This document shows positions 8,892 through 18,810 of a stretch of DNA of 64,000 nt, in pieces. Under the pieces are notes generated by a model. It was not told the DNA's origin. It ran no database searches and saw only the letters and a list, made by a program, of their open reading frames with translations. Source of the stretch: Candidatus Endonucleibacter bathymodioli (GTDB taxonomy: Bacteria > Pseudomonadota > Gammaproteobacteria > Pseudomonadales > Endozoicomonadaceae). Positions within the stretch are counted from its first letter, which is position 1. Each line of letters opens with the position of its first letter. Position numbers and translations under genes: made by a program. The stretch is from assembly GCA_030674915.1 (NCBI GenBank), contig JASXSV010000015.1:27944-91943 (forward strand). Reading direction: 5' to 3'.

Positions 8892-9866
8892 CTATTTTCG
8901 AAAGCAGCAAAAGGAGGGGCGTTTTTTTCTACGTCTATCTTCTGGCATTTCTGTGTTGCTTGGCATCCAGCCTTTATCTCTTAAGTTCTCGTCTTTGCAT
9001 GAGTGATTCGTAAGTGTCACGTGCTTTATGATACCTTCGTCTTGAAACATTCTGATTATAGAATGCAACAGAGCCTGTTCAGATCCCTGAACTTGATACG
9101 CTCTTGTGCTATAAAGCTGTGAGTATGGATAAGTAGTGATATGTTTAATATGACAACTATCGTTGTGAGTTTCTAGCATAGCCAAAGATTTAGGTTCATT
9201 CATGTCTAATGCTATATGAATAGAGAAACTACGCGGATCTTCTTTTTGGTATGCTGATTGTACGGTATTAATTTCGTCAAGTATTATACTAGCATGTTTA
9301 ACGCAGGACGTGTACGAAGATAAATTGATGTCGTTAGCAATATAAGCTCTCCAGCAGTTTAAGTCGGGTATTTTTTTATTGATGTATGACACTAATTCAT
9401 GAGAATTACTTAATTCACTTGCAAGTGAATAGCATTTGTGTTTATGGCCAAGACAAAAATTTATTGCAATACTGTTGTTTTGATGATAATCGGCCAGAAG
9501 CGTATTGATATTTTTTAGCTCGGATCTTGTGCTTTCAGAAGTGGGAGCGTTAGCCCAAGAAGATAGGTATGAGTTATTTCTAGATAGCTTACGTATATAA
9601 GCATTATAATCATTTACATTATCCGTGGAGTGCTTTTCAAAGCTAAAAACACGATATGTATTTGCAGTAGCGGCATCGTCGCACACATCATAATGCTTAC
9701 CTTGTATGCACGGAATTTGGGTGTCTTTTGTATCTGAGGTTATTCCAAGCTTATATGGCACTATTATATCAGTATTTTTATCAAAAGAATCAGAATGAAG
9801 ATGCATCTCTTGAGAAAAAGCAAAACTTATGGTCATTACTATGGGGAAACATAACAAAAATTTCAT
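8892..9866 (-). CDS. Secreted paralogue C with basic double-cysteine tail
   Basis: 324 residues from MKFLLCFPIVMTISFAFS-QEM; an in-frame ATG at 9914 is the alternative start. It has the same architecture as B: Sec signal, an N-terminal block beginning EMHLHSDSFDKN, a middle block with LSSYTSCVKHA, the block KSLAMLETHNDSCHIKH, and VQGSEQALLHSIIRMFQDEG. The tail is the shortest of the family, going straight to EDRRRKKRPSFCCFRK. Copies C and D end in the same 16 residues although their bodies differ widely, so the tail is under stronger constraint or is exchanged between copies. Function unknown. Confidence 0.75.
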   Translation of the reverse strand: MKFLLCFPIVMTISFAFSQEMHLHSDSFDKNTDIIVPYKLGITSDTKDTQIPCIQGKHYDVCDDAATANTYRVFSFEKHSTDNVNDYNAYIRKLSRNNSYLSSWANAPTSESTRSELKNINTLLADYHQNNSIAINFCLGHKHKCYSLASELSNSHELVSYINKKIPDLNCWRAYIANDINLSSYTSCVKHASIILDEINTVQSAYQKEDPRSFSIHIALDMNEPKSLAMLETHNDSCHIKHITTYPYSQLYSTRAYQVQGSEQALLHSIIRMFQDEGIIKHVTLTNHSCKDENLRDKGWMPSNTEMPEDRRRKKRPSFCCFRK

Positions 9867-9934
9867 GTTTAGTACTCTCATTTTCTTCAGGAGCTCAAAA
9901 GGCGTAAATTTCAAAATCGAAAATACAGCATTTA

Positions 9935-10100
9935 ACCTTGAGCATTAGTTCGCATCTACTAAATGCAGTTGCAGTGCAATACTAGGCGCTATGGAGTGTG
10001 TGGACAGTATACAAACAATCGCGCACCCGGCACATGCGAGTAGCAGGTGACTGAAGTGGTAAGAGCTGTCAACCCATTTAGTGATAACTAAGTATATGGA
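9935..10100 (-). repeat. Shared intergenic segment of the paralogue array (C-D spacer)
   Basis: Near-copy of 8740-8890, including cgcacccggcacatgcgag and gataactaagtatatggat just before the 3' end of gene D. Confidence 0.75.
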
Positions 10101-10101
10101 T

Positions 10102-11160
10102 CTATTTTCGAAAGCAGCAAAAGGAGGGGCGTTTTTTTCTACGTCTATCTTCAGGCTTTTCTATGCTGTGTGGTGCCTTGATCTCATTGGCAGGCTGCTC
10201 GTCTATACGGTTATCTTCTGGCAGTTTTGTGTCGTTTGGTATGTCCTCGAATACAGGGATATCTTCTGTCTTTTCTGTGTTGGCTTCGACCCAGCCCTTC
10301 TTGATTAGATCCTCGTCTTTGTATGAGTGATTCGTACTTATTACGTGCTTTATACGGCCTTCTTTTTGAATCTTTCTGATTATATAGTGTAATAGAGCCT
10401 CGTCAGCTCCCTGAGTATGAATATTTTTCATCTTATCAAGCTGCGCTTGTGGAGTAGTAATCATGTGTTTAATGCGACAACTTTCACCACCATTCGGTTC
10501 TAGCATAGCCACAGCTATAGGCATATTATACTGCAATGTTGTATGAATAGATATATTATGCGGATCTTTTGCGTTGAATGTCTCTTGTGCTTCATTAATG
10601 TCATCCATTATTCTTTTGGAGTGATTCACGCAGAACATGTATGCAGATAGATAAGCGTCGTTACTAACAGCCAGCCAACGATTTAACTGGGGTATTTGTT
10701 TAGTTATAGCTACTATTGTGGGATGATCATTTCTAACTGCGCCTGTGATGGTATAACAGTTTTTTGTATGGTCATAGTCAAGACTTATTCTAGGATCAAA
10801 GGCATTTTCATGATGATCGTCCAAGAGTTTTTGAATATTCGTTAGTTGGCATGTTGTACTCTTCAACGTGACAGAGTTAGCCCAATCATATAATAACTTA
10901 TGTCCCCCTAACTTATTAAGATATTGAGTATAACCCTCACAGGTATTCATGTCATACGTTTCAAAGCTAAAAGTACAATCTTGGTCTTCAGACCTATGTT
11001 TATAAGGAATAGACTCTCCTTCTGCATTGCTAGGTGTTCTCCATTTATACGGCACTATAACAGCAGTATTGTTATCAAAAAATTCGGAAGAAAGATGCAT
11101 CTCTTGAGAAAAAGCAAAACTTATGGTCATTACTATGGGAAAACATAACAAAAATTTCAT
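10102..11160 (-). CDS. Secreted paralogue D with basic double-cysteine tail
   Basis: 352 residues from MKFLLCFPIVMTISFAFS-QEM; an in-frame ATG at 11208 is the alternative start. It shares the N-terminal block FFDNNTAVIVPYKWRT almost exactly with copy B, then diverges. The middle has LSAYMFCVNHS and the C-terminal block PIAVAMLEPNGG through TQGADEALLHYIIRKIQKEG and YKDEDLIKKGWV. The linker before the tail is expanded with acidic repeats (EDIPVFEDIP, LPEDN). It ends EDRRRKKRPSFCCFRK. The run of K and R is of nuclear-localisation type; with the following cysteines it could equally be a membrane-lipidation tail. Function unknown. Confidence 0.75.
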   Translation of the reverse strand: MKFLLCFPIVMTISFAFSQEMHLSSEFFDNNTAVIVPYKWRTPSNAEGESIPYKHRSEDQDCTFSFETYDMNTCEGYTQYLNKLGGHKLLYDWANSVTLKSTTCQLTNIQKLLDDHHENAFDPRISLDYDHTKNCYTITGAVRNDHPTIVAITKQIPQLNRWLAVSNDAYLSAYMFCVNHSKRIMDDINEAQETFNAKDPHNISIHTTLQYNMPIAVAMLEPNGGESCRIKHMITTPQAQLDKMKNIHTQGADEALLHYIIRKIQKEGRIKHVISTNHSYKDEDLIKKGWVEANTEKTEDIPVFEDIPNDTKLPEDNRIDEQPANEIKAPHSIEKPEDRRRKKRPSFCCFRK

Positions 11161-11331
11161 TTTTAACATTCTCATCTTTTTCAGGAGGCCAAAAGGAATA
11201 AGTTTCAAAAGCGGGAATAAAACATTTAGCCTTGAGCGTTAGTTGGCATCGACTAAATGCAGTTATAGTACTATGCCTCCACTGAATGTGTTAGAGGTAG
11301 ACGAACTACTCATGGTAGCTAGTATATGGGA

Positions 11332-12402
11332 TTATTTGCGAAAGCAGCAAAAGACTGGACATTTTTTTCTACGGCTAGATCTGGGCTGTTCTGTGTTTTT
11401 TAGTTCCATGACCTTATTGTTAGGGCCGTGGTCTCTACGGTTATCTTTTGGCTGTTCTGTGTTGTAGGTTATGTCCTTTGATATAGGGCTATTTTCTGTT
11501 TGTTCTGTGTTGTGTGATACCCAGCAGCTCTTGAGTAGGTCTTTTTCTTCGCATAAGTGATTAATAATTATTATGTGCTGTATATGACCTTCTTTTTGAA
11601 GATTTCTTATTATAGAATGTAACAGGGCCTTGTCAGCTCCATGAACATAATCATGTTTTAGTTGATCAAGCTGTGCGTATGGATTAGTACATATGTATTG
11701 TATACGACAAGTATTTTCGTGCTTTTCTAGCAGCGCTATAGCTACAGGTTTACTCAGGTGTAATGAGGTATGAATAGATATATCAAACTGAGCTTCTTCG
11801 TTGGATGAGGTTTGTCTTGTCTTTATTGTGCTCAGTATTGTGCTCAGTATTGTGTTAGAAAATTGCACGCATGACGTGTATGAAGATAGATTGCGGTCTT
11901 TGCTAATAAAATTCATCCAGCGGTTTAAATCTGGTATTTGCGTTTTTATATAGGATATTAAGTCATTGTCATGACTCAAGTCGCTTCTAATGGAATAGTA
12001 TCTATATTGACTGTTAAGCATAAAATTTATTGGAGTGTTAAGGATGTTTTCATTGTAAGGGGTTAAGAGATTATGAATCGTCTCTAGCTGGAATTCTGTG
12101 CTGGTAAAAGTGGGAGCGGTAGTCCAAGAATATGGAATTAAATTCTCAATACTATCAGTATAGGTGGGTATGTGATGCGTTTTAAAGTTAAAAGTACTAT
12201 ATTCCTTTGCAGTATCTCCATCCGTGCACCCGTATGGAGGCGTACACGCAAGAGGGACGTTTTTTGTCTCTGGGGTTGATCCTAATATATATGGCACTAT
12301 AACGGCGGTATTTCGACTAAAAAATTTGGAAGAAAGATACATCTCTTGAGAAAAAGCAAAACTTATGGTCATTACTATGGGGAAGTACAACAAAAATTTC
12401 AT
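11332..12402 (-). CDS. Secreted paralogue E, IS30 in its leader
   Basis: 356 residues from MKFLLYFPIVMTISFAFS-QEM. The upstream codons conserved in the other copies are out of frame here (one A lost, MRALK then stop), which supports this ATG as the true family start. The N-terminal block is more divergent (FFSRNTAVIVPYILGS, like copy C in having an extra Cys-containing insert). The block KPVAIALLEKHENTCRIQY and VHGADKALLHSIIRNLQKEG are kept, and the tail is RSSRRKKCPVFCCFRK. A complete IS30 copy is inserted about 44 bases upstream of the ATG and separates it from the shared spacer promoter, so expression is probably reduced or now driven from the IS. Confidence 0.75.
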   Translation of the reverse strand: MKFLLYFPIVMTISFAFSQEMYLSSKFFSRNTAVIVPYILGSTPETKNVPLACTPPYGCTDGDTAKEYSTFNFKTHHIPTYTDSIENLIPYSWTTAPTFTSTEFQLETIHNLLTPYNENILNTPINFMLNSQYRYYSIRSDLSHDNDLISYIKTQIPDLNRWMNFISKDRNLSSYTSCVQFSNTILSTILSTIKTRQTSSNEEAQFDISIHTSLHLSKPVAIALLEKHENTCRIQYICTNPYAQLDQLKHDYVHGADKALLHSIIRNLQKEGHIQHIIIINHLCEEKDLLKSCWVSHNTEQTENSPISKDITYNTEQPKDNRRDHGPNNKVMELKNTEQPRSSRRKKCPVFCCFRK

Positions 12403-12445
12403 TTTAATGCTCTCATTTGTATTAAGTGGTCATAATGTCATAAAG

Positions 12446-13528
12446 CGCGGATTTCAGTCATAAGTGCGCCATATTGAAAAAGTTGAGCCAGAGGGTACAC
12501 TCACGGTTCGACCAAAAACCAATGTGAGACCACTTATGAATAAGCGTTATACCCACCTGACTCAAGAAGAAAGATACCAGATTTGGTCAGAGAAAAAAGC
12601 AGGAGTTTCAAATGAAATTATCGCCCAAGACTTAAGGCGTGATTTGAGTACCGTTAAAAGAGAGTTGGCTAGAAATACAGGGGCTAGAGGTTATCGCCCG
12701 AAGCAAGCACATAATTTTGCGCAGGAACGTCATCAACAGAAACCAAAAGCGACCAAGATGGTAGCTGAACTGAAAGATAAAATTACTGACAGACTAAGTA
12801 AGCAGTGGAGCCCTGAGCAAATACAAGGACGCCTTAAACGAGATAATCAACCTTCTGTATGTCCCGCTACGATTTACCAGTTTATTCGAGAGGACAAAGC
12901 TGAGGGTGGTTGCTTGTATCAACATCTTCGGCACAAGAAGTATAAGCAAAGAACAGGAAAGCCCGATGCACGAGGCCAGATCCGAAACCGTGTTAGCATT
13001 GATGATCGACCTGGAATTGTGGATCAAAAAATACGTTTAGGCGATTGGGAAGCAGACACTGTAATTGGCAAAAGACACAAGGGTGTACTGGTTACATTAA
13101 CGGAAAGAGTGAGTAAATTAAATTTGGTAAAACGTGTTCCTTCAAAGCACGCTGACGTGGTGACGAAAGCAATTATAACGATGCTCAAGCCTTACCAATC
13201 AGACTTACTCACGATCACATTTGATAACGGAAAGGAGTTCGCCTTTCATGAAAAAATCAAGAAAAAGCTTAACGTAGATACCTATTTTGCTCACCCTTAC
13301 TCTTCGTGGGAACGAGGTTTGAATGAAAATCATAATGGCTTGGTAAGACAATATTTGCCCAAAAGCCAATCTTTGGATAATGTCACTGACAAAGAAATTT
13401 TAGATATACAAAACCGACTAAACCAAAGACCAAGAAAACTGTTAGACTTTAAAACACCTGATGAGATTTATAGTGAAATGGCGTTAGCTGCATAAATTTT
13501 AAGGGCGCACTTATGACTAAAATCCGCG
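12446..13528 (+). mobile_element. Complete IS30-family element, copy 1
   Basis: 1083 bp. Terminal inverted repeats read cgcggattt(c/t)agtcataagtgcgcc. A 3-bp target duplication, aag, flanks it (12443-12445 and 13529-13531). It has one intact transposase frame. It is inserted in the 5' leader of paralogue E; the interrupted leader resumes at about 13530 with gtaataaatttcaaaag. It is nearly identical to the copy at 18811, so both moved recently. Confidence 0.95.
12536..13495 (+). CDS. IS30-family transposase
   Basis: 319 residues from ATG 12536 (MNKRYTHLTQEERYQIW), the usual IS30 start; a GTG at 12464 would add 24 residues. An N-terminal helix-turn-helix (about 10-55, with VSNEIIAQDLRRDLSTVKRE) is followed by the DDE catalytic core: GDWEADTVIG, TITFDNGKEF and the Glu of WERGLNENHNG. 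All three acidic residues are present, so it should be active. It differs from the copy at 18901 by a handful of residues. Confidence 0.95.
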   Translation: MNKRYTHLTQEERYQIWSEKKAGVSNEIIAQDLRRDLSTVKRELARNTGARGYRPKQAHNFAQERHQQKPKATKMVAELKDKITDRLSKQWSPEQIQGRLKRDNQPSVCPATIYQFIREDKAEGGCLYQHLRHKKYKQRTGKPDARGQIRNRVSIDDRPGIVDQKIRLGDWEADTVIGKRHKGVLVTLTERVSKLNLVKRVPSKHADVVTKAIITMLKPYQSDLLTITFDNGKEFAFHEKIKKKLNVDTYFAHPYSSWERGLNENHNGLVRQYLPKSQSLDNVTDKEILDIQNRLNQRPRKLLDFKTPDEIYSEMALAA

Positions 13529-13539
13529 AAGTAATAAAT

Positions 13540-13727
13540 TTCAAAAGATGGAGCAATGTATTGAATCGTGATTGTTAGTTGGTAGTTATTAAGTGCAGAT
13601 ATAGTTCTATGCCAATTGACACTAGTGGTGTGGCAGAAGACAAGCAAGCGCACCCACGGTACGCGAGTAGCAGGTGACTGAAGTGGTGAGAGCTGTCAAT
13701 CCCTTCAGTGGCAACTAGCATATGGAT
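13540..13727 (-). repeat. Paralogue-array spacer upstream of gene E, displaced by IS30
   Basis: It matches the spacers at 8740 and 9935 (cgcacccacggtacgcgag, gtaggtgactgaagtgg, agagctgtcaatccc). It is the original promoter-side region of gene E, now on the far side of the inserted IS30. Confidence 0.7.
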
Positions 13728-13850
13728 TTATTTGCGAAAGCAGCAAAAGGAGGCACATTTTTTTCTACGGCTAGATCTGGGCTGTTCTGTGTTGTTTAGT
13801 GACTTAACCTCATTGGAGGGTCCGCTGCCTCTACGGTTATATCCTGGATA
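13728..13850 (-). pseudogene. 3' stub of a sixth paralogue (copy F)
   Basis: Only the last 35-40 codons remain: SNEVKSLNNTEQPRSSRRKK, then CASFCCFRK and stop at 13728. It matches the tails of copies B and E. Homology ends near 13840 and no body of the gene is found upstream, so the array was once longer. Confidence 0.8.
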
Positions 13851-14512
13851 TTTCGACACAGGAGACAAGGGTTTTCTTTGCTAGGGATAAGCATGGGTCA
13901 TTGTTTTTTTATCTGACAATGGATGTATGGCAATCAGTTGGCCCATGAAAAAATTCCAGTTCCATGAGCGCTGCAATTTTATCCGGTGTAAAGACTAAGC
14001 ACCGCTGAGACTTTGCCAGACGACCCACCTAATAAGTTTTTTATGAGGGCAGGTCATCTCTTACGCCGCTGCAAATTGTTGAGATGATCTGTCTTAGCGT
14101 ATAAGCCCAGGAAGGAGTCTCTTCAGCTCCATAGAGGTTGTTTGTTGGAACGGTGCATAGAGCCACTAATCCTGAACGCTGAAAATACTAGTTTAAGAGT
14201 GGTTGAATTTGGTAGTGTTAGGGCAGAGCTGGCTGCTTGCTAGGTTGGATTTAACTAAAGCCTGAGAGAAGCAGTCGCACAAATCCAGTCCAGCTGTGTC
14301 AGTTATTGTGGAGTTTATGGTTGTCTTCGAGTAATATGATTTATTTCTGGATTTCACATAGTGTGCATTTATCTGGGTTATAAAGAATTAGGCGCAACAT
14401 TTTATTGTCGTGTTTATTATGGTAGTGATGCCTGTATTTTGATCACAAATCCCATTATTCCAGATTATCCAGATTAACTTGCACGACATTACACATTTTT
14501 AAGGGGTAAATA
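13851..14512. other. Long intergenic region, no gene recognised
   Basis: No protein-like frame was recognised. A ribosome binding site (aagggg) for the gene at 14513 lies at the end. The loss of paralogue F probably happened within this stretch. Confidence 0.45.
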
Positions 14513-15301
14513 ATGAATACTGCGAATTATACTATGAAAGAGGTTTTGGTTTTGATGTTGTTCTTATCTGTTTTTTATGTTCTAACGCAATCAGAGTGCC
14601 AAGCGTCCAAAGATATAGAGGGTCTATCGTCCAGAGGTACTTGTGACCAAGTGGAGGATGAGCTCGAAACAGTAAAGTTCATTATGCCTAGCAGAATGAC
14701 TGAACGAGCTAAAGAGCGATTTCTAAAGTGGGGGGGGTATGTCTATCAATTATGCGTTACTGCAGGGTATGTAGCTGCGACTATACAGATAGTCGGCACT
14801 CTTCCAGGATTAACCGCTGTGCTGGGGGCAACTTTACTTGCGAATGGGACATACAAGACGCTAGAGGCAATATTGGCTGATCACCCAAACAACAAGATAT
14901 ATATATCTACGCTTGCTGACGGCGCAGCTCATTTGATCTTAGGTGTGTATGTAATAACGTCCTATGGTATTCTGTATCAAATTTCTGCTTCTACGTTATT
15001 AGCATCAGTATGCCTTGATACAATGTATACACCTGTGGCTATGAATCCGATCGATAAGTTTAAATCTTTACTAAGTTTGACTCTTGGATCTACTTTGACG
15101 GTAAGCGCTTTTACTTCTGGTGCAGTCTCTATGTCTTTTCTTATTGCTGGCGTTGTTTCGGCTGCTGCTACAACACCTGGAGCATTATATAGCTATTTTT
15201 CTCGAAAGATGAATGATTTTGTGGCAAGAAAGAGAGCTGGTAATGTATTAGCTACACAAAATTTGAGTATCGGTGGAGTGTATGCCGCCACTCCAATGTG
15301 A
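14513..15301 (+). CDS. Membrane protein of unknown function
   Basis: 262 residues, not recognised. The N-terminus carries a hydrophobic signal-like segment (VLVLMLFLSVFYVLTQS). A charged loop of about 60 residues follows, then four to six hydrophobic segments between about residues 80 and 225 (VYQLCVTAGYVAATIQIVGT, GLTAVLGATLLANG, LILGVYVITSYGILYQISAS, TLTVSAFTSGAVSMSFLIAG). The cytoplasmic-type tail RKMNDFVARKRAG is basic. The aagggg ribosome binding site stands 7-8 bases before the ATG. It stands alone between the paralogue array and uvrA. Confidence 0.7.
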   Translation: MNTANYTMKEVLVLMLFLSVFYVLTQSECQASKDIEGLSSRGTCDQVEDELETVKFIMPSRMTERAKERFLKWGGYVYQLCVTAGYVAATIQIVGTLPGLTAVLGATLLANGTYKTLEAILADHPNNKIYISTLADGAAHLILGVYVITSYGILYQISASTLLASVCLDTMYTPVAMNPIDKFKSLLSLTLGSTLTVSAFTSGAVSMSFLIAGVVSAAATTPGALYSYFSRKMNDFVARKRAGNVLATQNLSIGGVYAATPM

Positions 15302-15711
15302 CAGGTTAATGATGGTGCCTAAAGTTGTTTTTCATTAGCCTTTATCTTAATACTTATGGATTCAGGTTATCTTAGGATAGGAATGCTGTTGCGGTAGAGT
15401 AACATTACGATTGTCTGTTATTGAGGGATAGCGGCAGCAAATAGTGAAACAATGCACGCCGACAACGTTGGCTTGATCTAGGCTAGTCAGATAGTGGGTC
15501 TGCCTAGTCTGTCAAGAAAATTATATGGTTTGCAAGGCGCATTGCTTAAGAAATGTGCTATATTGCTGTGCACCTTGCGCCAATAAGCAGTACTAATTCG
15601 ATAGCTATGAATACTATAGCTTGTGGATTATGGAATTTGGCTCGTTTGTCACCTGGCCATGCTGTGAATGGCAATAGGTATAATCGTTGTTCTTGTCTGA
15701 AATCCGCTAAA
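15302..15711. other. Intergenic region, no gene recognised
   Basis: It lies between two converging genes. A segment at about 15640-15690 (ctcgtttgtcacctgg, ggcaataggtataatcg) loosely resembles half of the dispersed intergenic repeat. No terminator hairpin with a T run was found. Confidence 0.4.
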
Positions 15712-18537
15712 TCAGCGTTCAAGTATTGGTTTTAAAAATAGTCCTGTATAAGATGCAGGGCAGGCAGCAATCTTTTCCGGCGGGCCTATTGCAATAATCT
15801 TTCCGCCAGCATCACCACCTTCGGGACCAAGATCAACAACCCAGTCGGCTGTTTTTATAACGTCAAGGTTGTGCTCTATAACCACAACGGTATTTCCATT
15901 ATCGCGCAAACGATGGAGCACAATAAGCAGCTGCTGTATGTCATAGAAGTGAAGGCCTGTTGTTGGTTCGTCGAGAATATAAAGCGTTTTTCCTGTGTCT
16001 CTTTTTGAGAGCTCCTTTGCCAACTTGACTCTCTGAGCCTCACCACCAGAAAGTGTGGTTGCATTTTGCCCTAGATCAATATACGACAAGCCAACATCCA
16101 TCAGTGTTTGAAGTTTGCGGTTTATTGCAGGAATTGGTTCAAAAAACTCAAGTGCACGTTCCACAGTCATGGATAATACTTCATGTATGCTTTTGCCTTT
16201 GTATTTCACTTCCAGTGTTTCTCGGTTATATCGTTTAGCTTTACAGATATCGCAAGAGACATAAATATCAGGAAGGAAATGCATTTCCACCTTGATCACA
16301 CCATCACCTTGACATGTTTCACAGCGGCCACCCTTCACATTAAAACTAAATCTACCAGGTTTGTATCCGCGTGATCTAGCTTCTTGGGTGCCTGAAAACA
16401 GCTCTCTAATAGCGGTAAAAATACCAGTATACGTTGCAGGATTTGATCGAGGAGTTCTGCCAATAGGGCTTTGATCAATATCAATACATTTATCGAGCAG
16501 AGATAGGCCAGTAACTTTTGTATACGGTGAAGCAGAAAGAGTTGTCGCTTTGTTTAATTCTTGAGCTGTAATAGGGTATAGGGTGTTGTTTATTAGTGTC
16601 GATTTTCCGGAGCCTGAAACCCCGGTAATACATGTCATTAGCCCTATGGGTATTTCCAGGGTAACATTTTTAAGATTGTTGCCAGAGCAGCCTTCTAGTG
16701 TCAGTATTTTTTCTTTGTCTATAGGAAGCCGAACGGAAGGAATGTTGATTTTCTTTATTCCTGAGAGGTATTGTCCGGTTAGAGAGGATTGGGTGTCCAT
16801 TACTTGGGCTGGAGTGCCTTGAGCAATAATGTTGCCGCCATGAATGCCAGCCCCAGGACCGATATCGATCACATGATCAGCAGCTAGTATTGATTCTTCA
16901 TCATGCTCTACGACAATAACAGTATTCCCTAGATCCCTTAGTCTGGTTAAGGTGTGGATAAGACGTTCGTTATCTCGTTGGTGTAAGCCAATGCTGGGCT
17001 CATCAAGTACATACATGACTCCGACTAATCCAGCGCCAATCTGGCTGGCTAGTCTTATTCTTTGAGCTTCACCGCCAGACAGTGTGTCAGCACTGCGATC
17101 AAGGGTCAGGTAGTTTAGTCCAACGTTGACCAAGAAGCTTAGGCGATCACATATCTCTTTTAGAATTTTGGATGCGATCTCTCCTCGTTTTCCAGGTAGC
17201 TCAAGACGTTGAAAATAAGATAGTGCTTTTTCAATAGGTAGTTTAACTAGGTCGGGTAAGGTTTCATCTTTCACAAAAACATTGAGGGCTTCTGTGCGTA
17301 ATCTGGCGCCTTTACAGTCTGGGCAGGATTGAGTGTTGATGTACTTTGATAGTTCATCGCGAATAGATTGAGACTCAGTATCTTTATAGCGGCGGTCAAA
17401 ATTTGGGATGATACCTTCAAAACGATGACGTTTTCGGTAAATATCACCTCGATCATTAATATAGCTGAACTCTATTTCTTCATCACCAGATCCGTACATA
17501 ATGATTTTTTGGTTATTTTCATCTAAGTCCTCATAAGGGGTATCAAGATCAAATTTGTAATGTTCTGATAGAGATTTTAGTAGATGGAAATAATAAACGC
17601 TTCTGCGATCCCAGCCTCTAATAGCGCCCTCGCCCAGTGTTAGTTCAGGGTCTTGGATAATTCGATTCTGGTCGAAAAACTGTTTCACTCCGAGACCGTT
17701 GCAGGATTGGCAGGCACCGGCGGGATTATTAAAAGAAAATAGGCGTGGCTCTAACTCATCAATGCTATAACCACACTCAGGACAGGCGAATCGAGAGGAG
17801 AAAATTTGATCCTCTTGATCTCCATCCATAAAGCTAATGGCAACAAGTCCGTCAGTAAGTCCTAGCGCCGTCTCAAATGACTCTGAGAGTCTTAATTGCA
17901 AGCTTTCCTTGACTTTGAATCGGTCGATTATAACTTCTATCGTGTGCTTTTTGTTTTTATCTAGTACCGGCGGGGAGTCAAGGTCAGTAACCAAGTTATT
18001 AACCCGAGCACGAATGAATCCTTGGCTTTTTAGTTCGCTGAATACATGTAGATGCTCACCTTTACGATTTCTGATAATGGGCGCTAGCAGCATAAGCTTA
18101 GTGTTTTCAGGTAGTGCAAGCACTAAGTCAACCATTTGGCTAATTGTTTGCGCCTCTAGCGGTAATTTGTGGGTTGGGCATTTAGGAATGCCTGTTCGGG
18201 CGAATAGTAGTCTAAGATAGTCGTATATGTCAGTGGTGGTGCCAACGGTTGAGCGTGGGTTGTGGCTGGTGGATTTTTGTTCTATAGATATAGCTGGTGA
18301 TAAGCCCTCTATGTGATCAACATCAGGTTTTTCCATCATTGATAGAAATTGTCTGGCATAGGAGGATAATGACTCAACATAACGTCTTTGTCCCTCTGCA
18401 TAAAGAGTATCAAACGCTAAAGATGACTTTCCTGAGCCTGATAACCCAGTGATTACCACCAGTTTGTCGCGAGGAATCTCTAGACTAATATTCTTTAGGT
18501 TATGGGTGCGAGCACCTTGAACCGTAATTTTATCCAC
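15712..18537 (-). CDS. uvrA: Excinuclease ABC subunit A
   Basis: 941 residues, full length. UvrA is the damage-sensing ATPase of nucleotide excision repair and loads UvrB. It shows two ABC cassettes: Walker [10 protein letters not shown] (about residue 31) and GVSGSGKST (about 640), two LSGGEAQR signatures, and Zn-binding modules CPECGYS...CQSCNG and CETCQG...CDICKA. The start is GTG, with GGAG 9 bases upstream. No LexA box was recognised in the 18538-18810 leader, which would be unusual if repair is SOS-controlled. Confidence 0.98.
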   Translation of the reverse strand: MDKITVQGARTHNLKNISLEIPRDKLVVITGLSGSGKSSLAFDTLYAEGQRRYVESLSSYARQFLSMMEKPDVDHIEGLSPAISIEQKSTSHNPRSTVGTTTDIYDYLRLLFARTGIPKCPTHKLPLEAQTISQMVDLVLALPENTKLMLLAPIIRNRKGEHLHVFSELKSQGFIRARVNNLVTDLDSPPVLDKNKKHTIEVIIDRFKVKESLQLRLSESFETALGLTDGLVAISFMDGDQEDQIFSSRFACPECGYSIDELEPRLFSFNNPAGACQSCNGLGVKQFFDQNRIIQDPELTLGEGAIRGWDRRSVYYFHLLKSLSEHYKFDLDTPYEDLDENNQKIIMYGSGDEEIEFSYINDRGDIYRKRHRFEGIIPNFDRRYKDTESQSIRDELSKYINTQSCPDCKGARLRTEALNVFVKDETLPDLVKLPIEKALSYFQRLELPGKRGEIASKILKEICDRLSFLVNVGLNYLTLDRSADTLSGGEAQRIRLASQIGAGLVGVMYVLDEPSIGLHQRDNERLIHTLTRLRDLGNTVIVVEHDEESILAADHVIDIGPGAGIHGGNIIAQGTPAQVMDTQSSLTGQYLSGIKKINIPSVRLPIDKEKILTLEGCSGNNLKNVTLEIPIGLMTCITGVSGSGKSTLINNTLYPITAQELNKATTLSASPYTKVTGLSLLDKCIDIDQSPIGRTPRSNPATYTGIFTAIRELFSGTQEARSRGYKPGRFSFNVKGGRCETCQGDGVIKVEMHFLPDIYVSCDICKAKRYNRETLEVKYKGKSIHEVLSMTVERALEFFEPIPAINRKLQTLMDVGLSYIDLGQNATTLSGGEAQRVKLAKELSKRDTGKTLYILDEPTTGLHFYDIQQLLIVLHRLRDNGNTVVVIEHNLDVIKTADWVVDLGPEGGDAGGKIIAIGPPEKIAACPASYTGLFLKPILER

Positions 18538-18810
18538 GTATTATTACTCCGCCCCTTAGAGTCTTGTTAGGGAATGATGTCAGACCTCTATGCGAGGATG
18601 TATTATATAGGACGAATGAGTTTAGGTATAACAGATAGGATAAAAAAAATAAGGTTTAGGTATTTTTGGTTATATCCGTACTCTATGGGTGAGGAAAAAA
18701 CTTAAAGTCTTTGATTTTCAAAGCATATTTATCATGAGTAGGACCCCTTATAAGGTAGTCTGCAAGGTCTTCTACTCCAGAATATGGTGTAATTTACGCA
18801 TAAAATAAAC

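Noticed and set aside
18538..18810. LexA box in front of uvrA
   Set aside because: No CTGT-N8-ACAG type palindrome was found by eye on either strand.
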